Positions 35,767-45,159 of a stretch of 57,123 nt of DNA are shown in pieces. Both the position numbers and the translations under genes were made by a program. The notes under the pieces are model-generated. The model was given only the letters and a program-made list of their open reading frames with translations. It was not told the DNA's origin and made no database searches. Position 1 is the first letter of the stretch. Every line of letters starts with the position of its first letter. Location of the stretch: contig MU864043.1 of assembly GCA_033296885.1 (NCBI GenBank), forward strand, positions 1 to 57,123. Reading direction: 5' to 3'. The DNA is from Triangularia verruculosa (taxonomy: Eukaryota; Ascomycota; Sordariomycetes; Sordariales; Podosporaceae).

Positions 35767-36693
35767 ATGGTTTACATCCAATCCCTCCTCTCGGGCCTTC
35801 TCGCCATCTCGGCGACGCTCGTGCATGCCCTGCCATCCAGTGCACCAGACACCTCCCAAAACCTCAACATTATTGGGTCCCGCCAACTCACCAACCCCTC
35901 CACAGGATACGGTAAAACTCCCTTCGGATCCAGTGTCCGCACTGTCAATATCAACGGCCGTACCAGACAGTTCATCGTCCGGGTACCCAACAACTACAAC
36001 CCCAACCGCTCCTACCGTCTCATCTTCGCTTTTCACTGGGTCGGCGGCACCATAAACGACATCTCCTCCGGCGGCACGGACCGTGAGCTCTGGTCCTACT
36101 ACGGTATGCAGCGCAATGCCGGTGAATCAGCCATCCTCGTCGCGCCTCAGGGCATCAACAACGGCTGGGCCAATAACAACGGCGAGGACGTCGCATTCGT
36201 CGACGCTATGATCAGCCACATTAAAGACGCGCTTTGCGTTAATAAGCGCCAGCGGTTCAGTCTCGGCTTCTCGTACGGTGGGAGCATGACGTTTAGTCTG
36301 GCTTGCTCAAGAGCAAAGGAGTTCCGTGGTGTGGCTGTGATTGGAGGTGGTCAGCTGTCGGGGTGCAGTGGGGGTAATGATCCTATTGCGTATCTTGGTA
36401 TCCATGGTGTCTGGGATGGGACGCTGAATATTGGTATGGGAAGGACGATGCGGGATCGGTTTGTGCGGAATAATGGGTGCCAGAACACCAATGCGCCTAA
36501 ACCTTCGAGGGGAAGTAGAATTCATATCAAAACAAACTTTAACGGGTGTAGGTCTGGGTATCCTGTTACCTGGATTCCATTTGATGGTGGGCATTGGCCT
36601 GGCGCGGTCGATAATGGGCCGGAGAGTGGTGCTAGGTCTTGGGTTCCTGGTGAGATTTGGTCATTTTTCACTCAGCCGCAGCTTGCCAACTAA
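35767..36693 (+). CDS. Secreted feruloyl esterase (FaeC-like, CE1-type alpha/beta hydrolase)
   Basis: A single-exon frame of 308 residues. Residues 1-21 are a signal peptide (hydrophobic, cut near VHA). The serine-hydrolase nucleophile elbow is GFSYGGS with Ser169. The acid is Asp217 in GIHGVWDG and the base His276 in FDGGHWPG, so the catalytic triad is complete. Flanking FAFHWVGG (oxyanion region) and several Cys residues agree with the fungal FaeC/poly-hydroxybutyrate-depolymerase-like esterases that release ferulic acid from arabinoxylan. It lies beside a broken AA9 gene, so this spot is or was rich in plant cell-wall enzymes. No stops and no RIP-like bias are seen. The substrate is inferred from family only. 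Confidence 0.88.
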   Translation: MVYIQSLLSGLLAISATLVHALPSSAPDTSQNLNIIGSRQLTNPSTGYGKTPFGSSVRTVNINGRTRQFIVRVPNNYNPNRSYRLIFAFHWVGGTINDISSGGTDRELWSYYGMQRNAGESAILVAPQGINNGWANNNGEDVAFVDAMISHIKDALCVNKRQRFSLGFSYGGSMTFSLACSRAKEFRGVAVIGGGQLSGCSGGNDPIAYLGIHGVWDGTLNIGMGRTMRDRFVRNNGCQNTNAPKPSRGSRIHIKTNFNGCRSGYPVTWIPFDGGHWPGAVDNGPESGARSWVPGEIWSFFTQPQLAN

Positions 36694-37059
36694 ACGAGAG
36701 ATCTCCTGGTTGTAATATATGGACAAAACCACCTATCTTTGTGGATACCTAGGTACCTATATTGAGGCTAAGACCGACATGATTCAGCAACTCTCCGCTA
36801 TACCAATAAGGCATTGCGAGCTGTGCCATGAAACTCAGATACAGTTCGTAGGTTCTCGAAATGGGTCGGTGAATGAGCCTTACATTTTATTTCCCAGTGC
36901 GAGATCATCGCATTCCGATCGTATCGATAGCCAATTACAATGTAATCGTCAGCTTAGTTTAAGAGATTCTCAAGATGTGGCTCGGCTTATAATAATGGCA
37001 GCTATCAAACGGTAGCAGGTTCACAACTTTCCAACTCTCCATTGACATCACCTCACATG

Positions 37060-37249
37060 TCAATCTTCACTCCCTCGTCACAACGCCTCCTTTCAGCATT
37101 TTCATCACTGCTCTGGCAGCGGCGCCAGCCGAGGCTGAGGACATACCAACACAAAGCGAGACTACCTACCTTATCACAATGACAGAAACATTCACCATAA
37201 CATCCACTGTTACTGTACTCTGCAATCTTGTCTCGAGCTCAGTTACCTA
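37060..37249 (+). pseudogene. Possible remnant of a small secreted Thr-rich protein
   Basis: A short frame reads FSIFITALAAAPAEAED, then TYLITMTETFTITSTVTVL and ends LVSSSVT-stop. This resembles the signal-peptide end plus Thr-rich start of fungal GPI-anchored or small secreted wall proteins. There is no ATG in frame and nothing follows. The match is by pattern only. Confidence 0.25.
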
Positions 37250-37385
37250 ATTTCAACGTCGCAGTGATAGTTATTCTCAGATGATGCTGAAAATAACATG
37301 AACAGCAGAGAGGGTGGTGTACCACTTGCTATTGCGACACCCTATAAGCGAGTCCGAAAACGGCAAAACATTTCCCTCGACCGGA

Positions 37386-38291
37386 ATGAACAGAAGTGTC
37401 GGTACGGAGCCGTATAAGCTTCCGATCAAGCCCGCCGTCTTCAAGACGTTTTTCCATGGCAAGGACGGCATGCCCACTCTCCGCCGTGTTTCCAACGACG
37501 ATGGTGTCCTGACCAACCACAAGTCAATCAAGATATGGTTCGAATTCGGTATCAAGGACGGCGAGACCGTTTCGGTCAGGCTTTGCCTCGGCCCATCCGT
37601 CATGAACAGCCTCCCGGCTCTTGCCGAACCCAGGCGCAAGGCGCTCAATCCCGACTCCAGCCTCCAGTTGCATCTCCGCGATTGTTACACCATCCTTCAG
37701 ATGCATATCACCGAGGGCCATCGCCTCGAGTTGATGCATGTTCTTGGTCCCGAGCTCAGCAAGCACTATTTTCAGGGTCAGAGTCAGGAGGAGAGGTATC
37801 ATCGGGCCTTTCCCCGGCTTCTCCCCGCAGTGGTTGATGCCACTCCCTGGAAGAAGCAGGAACGCAAGCCGTTTGACCAGAAGGTCTACCAGGACCGTAT
37901 CAAGGCCATCTTGCGCAATGGCTGGATCAACCGCACTCCCGTGGCTACTATCATGGGCGATATCTGCGGCGAATTTACCAAGGCGTGTTGGTCTACGGAG
38001 TCGAAGGAGAGCCTAGTGGAGCACTTCTACGACGCAGTACATCACGAGTTGAACGTGATGCCGCTTCCGACTAGCCTCGGCGGCATCGTCAAGAAGGAAG
38101 AGCATAAGTCGTTTGAGGAATACCGCAAGATTTCTTTCGATCTTGAGTCTCACCTGTGGAAGAGCATTCCTCGTCCGTCCTTACTTCAGGGCGAAGTTCT
38201 ACCCGCCCAAGACCAGGGCTCGAGTGGTCAAGAAGTCGCTGCCACGGGCCAACAGTATAGTCATGTGACGCGTCGAGGAAGAAGGCGTTAG
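37386..38291 (+). CDS. Unknown protein, paralogous to the C-terminal half of the 45.6-kb gene
   Basis: From ATG 37386 the frame encodes 301 residues without introns (an upstream ATG at 37314 would add 24 residues of unlikely composition). A core block PYKLPIKP ... DGVLTNHKSIKIWFEFG ... RLCLGPSVM aligns with PFRLRFPS ... DGILGHHKLVQFWLEYT ... TMCVGPAVV of the gene at 45628-47217, and both continue with a D-C-Y-x-x-L segment. So this is a shared domain of at least 100 residues, not a known family to me. The C-terminal ~60 residues are basic and low in complexity. It is the first gene of the intronless block. A T-run with AATACAA follows 50 bp after the stop. Confidence 0.65.
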   Translation: MNRSVGTEPYKLPIKPAVFKTFFHGKDGMPTLRRVSNDDGVLTNHKSIKIWFEFGIKDGETVSVRLCLGPSVMNSLPALAEPRRKALNPDSSLQLHLRDCYTILQMHITEGHRLELMHVLGPELSKHYFQGQSQEERYHRAFPRLLPAVVDATPWKKQERKPFDQKVYQDRIKAILRNGWINRTPVATIMGDICGEFTKACWSTESKESLVEHFYDAVHHELNVMPLPTSLGGIVKKEEHKSFEEYRKISFDLESHLWKSIPRPSLLQGEVLPAQDQGSSGQEVAATGQQYSHVTRRGRRR

Positions 38292-38338
38292 TGATAGCCG
38301 CCATCTTTGTCATGTCCCCTACTGGGACATGACCCCAT

Positions 38339-38354
38339 AATACAATTTTTTTTT
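38339..38354 (+). terminator. AATACAA plus T9 in the 3' flank
   Basis: AATACAAT runs into nine Ts 48 bp after the stop of the 37.4-kb gene. Nearly the same signal follows the 45.6-kb gene (47261-47276), and a split version follows the 38.9-kb gene. It may be a shared 3'-end signal; its function is not shown. Confidence 0.3.
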
Positions 38355-38470
38355 CCTCGTAACTCTTTACTCTCCTCTCTGCTTGCGTGATCGTGACCAT
38401 CTTTGCATGTACAATCGTAAACATAGTGACATGTGTATGTTTTTCCAACTTTGCCGTCAGACCCGAAATG

Positions 38471-38655
38471 TATTGAGTTTGGAACCCACGTAGTTATCTT
38501 GAAGCATTTACTGAACTGACGATAATTAACTAAACAAAAGGAAATGGTTCTATCCACCTGTCAGACCCACGCGCCAAGTTTAGTTTTAGAGAACTGCTGC
38601 ATTAGCCTTGTCGTGATATCGTGAATGCCATCCTGGTGCACAGAATGTGGGTCTG
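38471..38655 (-). repeat. Dispersed ~200-bp repeat, copy 2
   Basis: On the minus strand it begins AGGATGGCATTCACGATATC and ends ATCTTGAAGCAT-type sequence extended to GTGGGTTCCAAACTCAA in reverse order of the plus strand. The two ends match copies 1 and 3, while the middle is more diverged. It lies in the gap between the first and second genes of the intronless block. Confidence 0.7.
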
Positions 38656-38894
38656 CGAGAGGCTGCAGAACGGACCTTAGCAGGCAAGAGTGCTGATTGG
38701 CTGGGTGCGCCCCGCAGCGCAAGTCCCACCCCACCGATTTTCCAGAATGGGTCTTAATTCCCACAGCCTCGCTCACGATTCCCTTTTCCTTTTCACAAAC
38801 AACACCATCACAACCGTCATCGCGGAGTAAGGCATCCCAACCAAAATAATTGACCATTACTAACCTGATTGGCGCATCTAGTACTATTTTCACG

Positions 38895-40673
38895 ATGTCG
38901 AATTTGAGAGATCCGAACAAGCCCCGTTCGGGCGGCCCCAATGGCGGCCTTCCCATCCGCAACAAGCGTCAGCGCGACGAGAGCGTGGCTCCGTTTGCCA
39001 GAAAGAATCAAGATTCCCGCGATCGGGCTCTTGACCGTGCCCCTTTCGAGGTTGACACGATGCCGACGACCGAATCCCGGCAGTACTTCGACGTTTCGAC
39101 GAGCGATCACGAGCTCACCGATGAGGAAAAGGTCTTTTATAACAGGCCTGACGTCCAAGTCTTGAAGGAATACGTCCTCAAGTCAGAGGTCTGGACCGAA
39201 GAGAAAGTCCGCAAGCCCTGGGCCACGTATCACATGGAGTCCATGTATGACGATGTGAATTACATTGTCCCCACCGGTGGCAACTCGTACAAGGCCAAGA
39301 TCGGCATAGGCGTCGAGCATTGTCATGCTCTGATGGCGTCCATCCACAAGGCTGCCTGCAAACTCCCGCGCGGCAGCATGGCCAAGGTGACTATCGACTT
39401 CGTCACTCTCGAGCAGGCCCAAAAGGAGCGACAGTACGCAATCAATTCGGGACATCTTGTTCCTGCATGTGCGGCGTGCAGAGACAAGCGCCACACCGCC
39501 GAGGAGTGCATCATGGCTTGTCCTGTCAGCGGCCTGTCCATGGTCGGTTGCGGTCTTTGCTTAAGCCAAGACCACATCATGGACCAGTGCAAGAAGATGC
39601 AGACCACCACGTGGGGCCTGCGCAAAATCAAGGAGGCACTGATGCGTCGCAACGTGCCGCAGTATCAGTCAGGCTGGTTTTCGTTCCTCGATTTCGTATT
39701 CGAGTACTACGGCCTGCTCGGCAAGTCCACGACCGAGATCGATACCATTCTGTTGGATGCAGAAAAGCTGCACAAGGAGATCGCCGGCACGGATGATCCG
39801 CTTGCCATCTTCGCTCAAGCTCCATGCACGCCTTGGGGTCCCGAATTTGCCAAGAAGATTCAGGCTATTACGAACCCTCTGGATCCGCTGCTTAAAGGCA
39901 AGAAGCACCCTTCGCAATGGCATGCCAGCAAGAACAGTGCGTTTGACCTCCCTCGAGATACCAGCTGGCCCGGCAACGGTTCGTCGGGCGTGCCTCTGGT
40001 CAAGGAGCTGCTCCAAGCTACCGTCAGTGACGGCTCCAGAAACTACAATAGCGCCTTTCTCAGGCGGCGGCCTGTGCCCATCTATTGGAAGAACAAGGTC
40101 CTTCGTGCCCGAAGCAAGGAAGAGATTCAACAAGTCGAGGATATGCTTCTCGAGAACTTCTTAGAAATTGCAAGGGATATCATGATGCATCGCCAAGTCA
40201 CTCTCTACACTGTCCATCCAAAAGAGACAGAGCTAGATGAGGATGGCAGTAAGGTCTTCCGTCATTACCTAGTACAGGGCGACATGGTGACGTTTATCAA
40301 AAACTGCGCGAAACCCTCGAAGATTGAGCTTTTGAGTTTTGGAAAGCTCGAGGATGTCCTGGAAGACAAGGACGGTGCGAAAGTTCTCGTCCGGAGACAG
40401 CGCAACCCAAAGCAGGTTTTTGCCTTTAGCAAACCTGTCGTTACTTACTGGGTAAACAAGTTCTTGAACGATCTTGGCACCCCGCCCTATTTGCTCTGTG
40501 GCGCAACGTATAAAGAAGCTCTTCCGATCGAGACCGTCGTCAAGACTTTGATGTTTCCTGCGGTCCTCGAAATGTGGCGCAAGCAGGAGGAGCCCGATGC
40601 CAATAAGGGTACATCGCTCGGGCTGACTAGTCAAATGGTTGCGGATGTCGTAAAGAACCGCATGACAACATGA
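38895..40673 (+). CDS. Unknown protein with two CCHC zinc knuckles
   Basis: A 592-residue intronless frame from ATG 38895 (MSNLRD; the ATG at 38850 adds 15 residues). Two zinc knuckles of the exact form C-x2-C-x4-H-x4-C are visible: C192/C195/H200/C205 and C219/C222/H227/C232. Such pairs bind single-stranded RNA or DNA in retroviral/retrotransposon nucleocapsids and in some cellular RNA-binding proteins. The N-terminus is basic (NKRQRDES). The C-terminal 350 residues are globular, with YWKNKVLRARSKEEIQ and YWVNKFLNDLG segments that I cannot assign. No reverse transcriptase or protease is fused or adjacent. Within this block it is the best candidate for a nucleic-acid-binding or packaging protein. 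Confidence 0.75.
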   Translation: MSNLRDPNKPRSGGPNGGLPIRNKRQRDESVAPFARKNQDSRDRALDRAPFEVDTMPTTESRQYFDVSTSDHELTDEEKVFYNRPDVQVLKEYVLKSEVWTEEKVRKPWATYHMESMYDDVNYIVPTGGNSYKAKIGIGVEHCHALMASIHKAACKLPRGSMAKVTIDFVTLEQAQKERQYAINSGHLVPACAACRDKRHTAEECIMACPVSGLSMVGCGLCLSQDHIMDQCKKMQTTTWGLRKIKEALMRRNVPQYQSGWFSFLDFVFEYYGLLGKSTTEIDTILLDAEKLHKEIAGTDDPLAIFAQAPCTPWGPEFAKKIQAITNPLDPLLKGKKHPSQWHASKNSAFDLPRDTSWPGNGSSGVPLVKELLQATVSDGSRNYNSAFLRRRPVPIYWKNKVLRARSKEEIQQVEDMLLENFLEIARDIMMHRQVTLYTVHPKETELDEDGSKVFRHYLVQGDMVTFIKNCAKPSKIELLSFGKLEDVLEDKDGAKVLVRRQRNPKQVFAFSKPVVTYWVNKFLNDLGTPPYLLCGATYKEALPIETVVKTLMFPAVLEMWRKQEEPDANKGTSLGLTSQMVADVVKNRMTT

Positions 40674-40723
40674 GTACCATGCAGTGGCTGGCCGGCGTCA
40701 TGAAGGGATGATGCTGTGGCGGA

Positions 40724-40752
40724 TTTTTTTTTTTTGGTAGACTTAATACAAC
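40724..40752 (+). terminator. T12 run and AATACAAC in the 3' flank
   Basis: Twelve Ts begin 51 bp after the stop of the zinc-knuckle gene, followed by AATACAAC at 40745. The same two elements, in other order, follow two neighbouring genes. Confidence 0.3.
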
Positions 40753-40940
40753 ATTGATGATCTGCTACCAAATTTTCCCTTTTAAAATCGTGCAACATGT
40801 GTGTTTTTGTGTGATGTCAATTAAATAAGCAGTTTTAACATCTGCACCTACCCATCCTTTCTGCCCTGCTCCCCCACCAATTTTTTTCCTTCACTGTACA
40901 CCCGCCCACTTTGTGCTGCCACGACCCCCATCCCTTCGAG

Positions 40941-43181
40941 ATGGACGACGACACTGTAGCCGAGAATCGTTCGACTATGACAATGCCGTTTGATGTGCCA
41001 GAGAAGTTCCGAGTCGCGCCCGATTCGCCGCTCCCTTTCGCAGAGGACTGGGCCAAGCTCCTTGCCCAAGCAGACATCCGATGCCTCGAGAATCCGGGCG
41101 TCTCATTCACCCACCTCCGAGGCGACTACTCGTCCCCCGACAGCACGATCAGCGTCATAAAGGCCCTCCTAGACCGATGTGGCCGAGCCAAAGCGAGCCC
41201 TGGCCCACTGTTGGTGCTGCCGGACAAGGTGGCCATCGAGTGCCTGCGGCCCTCCTTGCCTGGCGTTACTTTCAAGACATATTCCGAGCTGGCCTCCAGT
41301 CTCCGATCCGGGTCATTGGGGATGTCACCCCTCACCGTCTTTGGTACCAATGGCGGTCGGCACCCGTTGCTTCTCCTCATGTCCATGGCATGGCTGGTCC
41401 GGAGGCTTGCCCAGTGCTGCAAGCTCAACCCCGCGCAGAGTCACGCCTCGGTCTTTGTTCTTTCTCCGTCTTCGCAAGCCGTCTGGGCCGAAACCCCTCT
41501 ACTCAGGCATTTTGATCCTGTTCAGACGCGCCCAAGATGCTGGAGCGTGGAAACGAGTTTTCAGAAGCCCCAAAATTTCACCGTCAGCCATGACACCGAT
41601 TGTACCGCCGTTGTCCTCGACAAGCTGGCAGAAGAATTGGAACGCCTTCATGGCGAAGCCGACCCCGAACCGGGCCAAGTTTTTTTCGGCTCCTGCGTGG
41701 TTCCATTGGAAGCCTGTTTGAGCATGCAGTTCCATGTGACAGAGTATCTCTGGGATGTGTCAAATTACTCGGTTGTGGTCGTTATCTTGACGGCGCACAA
41801 TCTCGGCGAATGGGACCGCGTGATGCATCTCGTCGAGTCAGCCGAGCCCCATGCGCTCCTCCTCCTCGTTGACTCTTCTCTGGCCTACATCCCCAGCATC
41901 GGCGGTCGGCATCACTTTGGCCTGCTGCCTCGCGAGGTCACGGTCCGCCAGTGGGACACTCGGATTGGGCACGTTGTCGAGCTGCCGGCCAAGCTCCCAG
42001 TCGCCGAGCTCGACAGGCTCCATGCCCTGAATTCTAGAAAAGGGTCGGCCCACAGCCGGTTCATCTGGGCCGGCCCGCCAACGTCTGGAAATCCGAAGCC
42101 TGAGCCTTGCCATCCGTGGTCCGGCCACATCCTGGAGCTTCTCATTTGTGCAATCGATGGGCTGCAACAGGGCCTTCCGGGGGATCCCGATTGCATGTGG
42201 TGGTGTCTCGAAGACATGCCCGTGTTTCCCTTTGACATGCACACATTTAGAAGGAACCGCAGGTGGTTTCAAGAATCGATCCGCCAGTTGTGTGCATGGG
42301 GCTTGGTCAAGTTCTCTCCTTCCGACCCTACCGTCGTCCAAACCACCGTCGACGTCACGAAGCAGCCCGGCCTGTTCCTGTCGTCTGAATGGGGCTCTCC
42401 TGTACAGGCGTTGCTGATTACCGGACGAGCCGTGACCGTCTACGAAGCCATGCTGATGGTCATTATAAGCCGCGAACCCGACAGATTGGTCAAATACACG
42501 CTGGCCGCCGTTGCAAGTCTCTATCGTGTTGGAGCTCAGACCATCATTCGTCGCTGTTACCAGCAGTTGAGCACATCCGAACCCACCTTTGAGAGGTGTC
42601 GGGCTGCCTGTTCAGCAGCATGGGCAGGTTTGGCAGCAAGGGGCCGCCTTTGGCTCGCCTTGGGCCTCGTCTATCGTGCCATCGCAACCGACTTTAGCGC
42701 CGAGGCATTGCTGGAACATGCCAGCGTCAGCGTTCTCAGGTCCCAGCTCGACCTGTTCAGGCACCACATGTGCGGCAAGCTCAACATTCCAGACCCGGAA
42801 CCCGACATGCTTTCAACAGAGCTCAACCATGCACAGCTTTTACCTGTGGAAACGGCACTGGTGAGGGCCATGCTGCCAGAGCTGGTGGTCTTCGCCTGTG
42901 ACCATGATGCCAACAGAGCCCTGCATTACATGAAGAACGTCAAGGTTGAACCGCAACCACTTGGATGGGCAGACGACCAGGTGCCACCGCCCGCCAATTC
43001 TTTTGGGCTCACTTTCCGCCTGGGTGGGGATGACAGTGGAGAGGGAACCGGCTACACGGCTGCCATGATGGTCGCGGTGTCAGACGAAGCCGTCTCCTCC
43101 GGGATGAGGGGCTTGTTTAACGAGGAGGATTCGGACGCATATCATAATCGTCTTAGGAGCTTTTATCAAATGGGTCACTAG
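40941..43181 (+). CDS. Large unknown protein resembling a degenerate SF2 helicase
   Basis: A 746-residue intronless frame (ATG 40941; 40911 is also possible). The order of segments mirrors a viral-type DExH helicase: a loop before a helix (HLRGDYSSPDSTI), LLVLPDKVAIE (like motif Ia), VTFKTYSELASSL (like Ib), TVFGTNGGRH where a DExH box would be, VFVLSPSSQ where the SAT/TATP motif would be, and later REVTVRQWDTRIGHV where motif VI (QRxGRxGR) would be. If this reading is right, the Walker Lys, the DE pair and the motif VI Arg finger pattern are lost, so it would not hydrolyse ATP. The fold assignment is inference from order and hydrophobicity. The C-terminal 300 residues are helical and unassigned. 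No stop or frameshift is seen. Confidence 0.6.
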   Translation: MDDDTVAENRSTMTMPFDVPEKFRVAPDSPLPFAEDWAKLLAQADIRCLENPGVSFTHLRGDYSSPDSTISVIKALLDRCGRAKASPGPLLVLPDKVAIECLRPSLPGVTFKTYSELASSLRSGSLGMSPLTVFGTNGGRHPLLLLMSMAWLVRRLAQCCKLNPAQSHASVFVLSPSSQAVWAETPLLRHFDPVQTRPRCWSVETSFQKPQNFTVSHDTDCTAVVLDKLAEELERLHGEADPEPGQVFFGSCVVPLEACLSMQFHVTEYLWDVSNYSVVVVILTAHNLGEWDRVMHLVESAEPHALLLLVDSSLAYIPSIGGRHHFGLLPREVTVRQWDTRIGHVVELPAKLPVAELDRLHALNSRKGSAHSRFIWAGPPTSGNPKPEPCHPWSGHILELLICAIDGLQQGLPGDPDCMWWCLEDMPVFPFDMHTFRRNRRWFQESIRQLCAWGLVKFSPSDPTVVQTTVDVTKQPGLFLSSEWGSPVQALLITGRAVTVYEAMLMVIISREPDRLVKYTLAAVASLYRVGAQTIIRRCYQQLSTSEPTFERCRAACSAAWAGLAARGRLWLALGLVYRAIATDFSAEALLEHASVSVLRSQLDLFRHHMCGKLNIPDPEPDMLSTELNHAQLLPVETALVRAMLPELVVFACDHDANRALHYMKNVKVEPQPLGWADDQVPPPANSFGLTFRLGGDDSGEGTGYTAAMMVAVSDEAVSSGMRGLFNEEDSDAYHNRLRSFYQMGH

Positions 43182-43394
43182 ATAGCTACTGGCATTGTCG
43201 CCTCTAACTTGTTGTTTTTGTCCATCGTGCCTTCCTATATTGTCAAAACGTGACGTGAATGGCCCCACCCACAAACTGACCTTTGGTCGTTTTCTTTTGT
43301 CTTGTCCCTTGAAGCCCGCCTTTTCTTCCCTTCATCCAACAAAGCTCTCATCGATTGTTGACCGGCAATGCGACGGTCAATCAACCACAACACG

Positions 43395-44924
43395 ATGGGT
43401 TCACCCCAGGAAGCTGGCTCCCCGAGCCACACCCCCACTCCCCGGCGAAATGTTCCCGATGATCACGAACACGGCGGCCGAGCCGACCGACTTCAAGGAG
43501 CCCTACGCAGGCAATCTGTCTTCACCGATCTGGACAGCCCTCCCCGTTACGAGGATCTTTTTCCTCCGGGGTTCGTTTATCAAGATGACGCGAATCGTCA
43601 GCCATCTGGTCTCTCCGAGACCGTCAACCCATTGGCCTCGGGTGCTAATCCGCAGCCCCAGCCGCGTTCAAGAATGCCGGGCGATCGTTCCCCTATCGAC
43701 GGCAGACGCCGTCGCGGTTCCCGTTCTTACCTTGGCCACATCAGTCGCCACCAGGTTTCAGCGAGATACTCGGGCACAGGCCCCCGAGACCGAGATACTT
43801 GGAGCCGCAATCGCTCTCGTTCACCTGTCGGCAGCCTTCTCCGAGATCAGACCACTAGGCCGGGCACAAGCCCCCGAGATAATTGGAGCCTCAATCGCTC
43901 TCGTTCACCTATCAGCAGATACCGTCGCGATGACCGTCGCGGTTTCCCAGATCGTGGTCGCCCCCGTTCTCGTGGCGCGTCCGACCGTCGCCAAGAGGAA
44001 CCAGGGAGATGGCATCTTCGTTCGCCATCGAGGGTCCGCCGAAATCGTGACCAGTCCATTAGCCTGGACACAGACCCCGGAGATAATCGCCCCCGTTCAC
44101 CTGTCGTTATACACCGTGATCGCCGTTCTCCTATCGTCGACGATCGCCGTCAACAAGATTCAGCGAGAACCCGTCGTCGTTCGCCGTCGAGCGTCCGTTT
44201 TGATGAGGCCCACGTGGACCGTCTCATTGAAAGTGTACGGGATGGTTTGTCCGCGGCCCAAGGCTGCCGACCTATGCCTCCGACCCCTGATCACGGTGCA
44301 AGGAGCCCTGAGCGTGTTGCTACTCCTGATCGAGATCTGGCCCCCCTACAGGCTCCAGATAGTACCGCTGACGTTGTTCAAGATGCAAACCTTGACGGCG
44401 TCGGCTTAGATCCCCCTCCACAGACCCAGCTCCCGTACGGAGCACAGGGTCGGGATTTGAGAATTTACGTGCCACCGTTTGCAACGGTAACTATTAACCG
44501 AATCTATCCAAGATCACGGGTATGGCCTTCAGAGGAGCGGGTCGACCGTGACATCTTCATCGACTTTCGTCACGACGATCAGCAAATGGCGCCGTTACAG
44601 ACGATTGTAAACCAGAGTGGGCTGTTTCGCTTCATCCATTTGGTTGCCAACATCGGGGGCATCGATGCCTATGTCCAGTCTCTTGCTGCTAGTGACGTCG
44701 TTGACGTCGCCTTTGCTCCCATTTACGGCCAAGGAGTATGGCCCACTATCGACGCCATTGAGGTCTACGCTGAGAGGCTCAGTACAGCCTTTGATGTCCA
44801 AGAACACGAGGCGTGGGCGCTGCCTGCGCTTTTCTGGGATGACATGTACGTTTCTGCCTATACAGCCGCCTTGGCTGGGCAGGGCCGCATCTTTTTGGTC
44901 TTTGTCAGGGTAAGAGGAGAGTAG
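43395..44924 (+). CDS. Arg/Ser-rich unknown protein
   Basis: A 509-residue intronless frame from ATG 43395 (MGSPQEAG; 43368 is also possible). Residues ~95-270 are an RS domain with many SRSP, RSRSP and DRR units (for example NRSRSPVG and NRSRSPIS), as in SR-type RNA-binding or splicing-related proteins. The C-terminal ~150 residues are globular and free of RS repeats (RIYVPPFATVTINRIYP ... VWPTIDAIEVYAERL ... ALFWDDMYVSAYTAAL). I know no family with this C-terminus. The alternative plus-strand frame at 43195-44409 is open only because the RS codons are permissive in two frames. Confidence 0.65.
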   Translation: MGSPQEAGSPSHTPTPRRNVPDDHEHGGRADRLQGALRRQSVFTDLDSPPRYEDLFPPGFVYQDDANRQPSGLSETVNPLASGANPQPQPRSRMPGDRSPIDGRRRRGSRSYLGHISRHQVSARYSGTGPRDRDTWSRNRSRSPVGSLLRDQTTRPGTSPRDNWSLNRSRSPISRYRRDDRRGFPDRGRPRSRGASDRRQEEPGRWHLRSPSRVRRNRDQSISLDTDPGDNRPRSPVVIHRDRRSPIVDDRRQQDSARTRRRSPSSVRFDEAHVDRLIESVRDGLSAAQGCRPMPPTPDHGARSPERVATPDRDLAPLQAPDSTADVVQDANLDGVGLDPPPQTQLPYGAQGRDLRIYVPPFATVTINRIYPRSRVWPSEERVDRDIFIDFRHDDQQMAPLQTIVNQSGLFRFIHLVANIGGIDAYVQSLAASDVVDVAFAPIYGQGVWPTIDAIEVYAERLSTAFDVQEHEAWALPALFWDDMYVSAYTAALAGQGRIFLVFVRVRGE

Positions 44925-45159
44925 GACTCTGGTTTTGATAAATTTGGAATGAGTATTTGATTGGTCTTTAACTTTTTGTCTATTGTGATGTGACTAATGT
45001 GACCTAATGTATGCTTTGTCTGTCCTGTTATCTTCCTCTAATGGCACCTATCTCATCCGAATCCTTTAAGGTTGCCCTTGTGAAAGATTACACTTGTCAC
45101 CGGACTGTAAATATTGCTGATAGTACCAATACCGTTGAGTGTGGAATGACAGTTCTGTT

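Noticed and set aside
43195..44409. A 404-codon plus-strand ORF overlapping the RS-rich gene
   Set aside because: It is another frame of the RS-coding DNA. The RS frame extends further, has a better start and a globular C-terminus.
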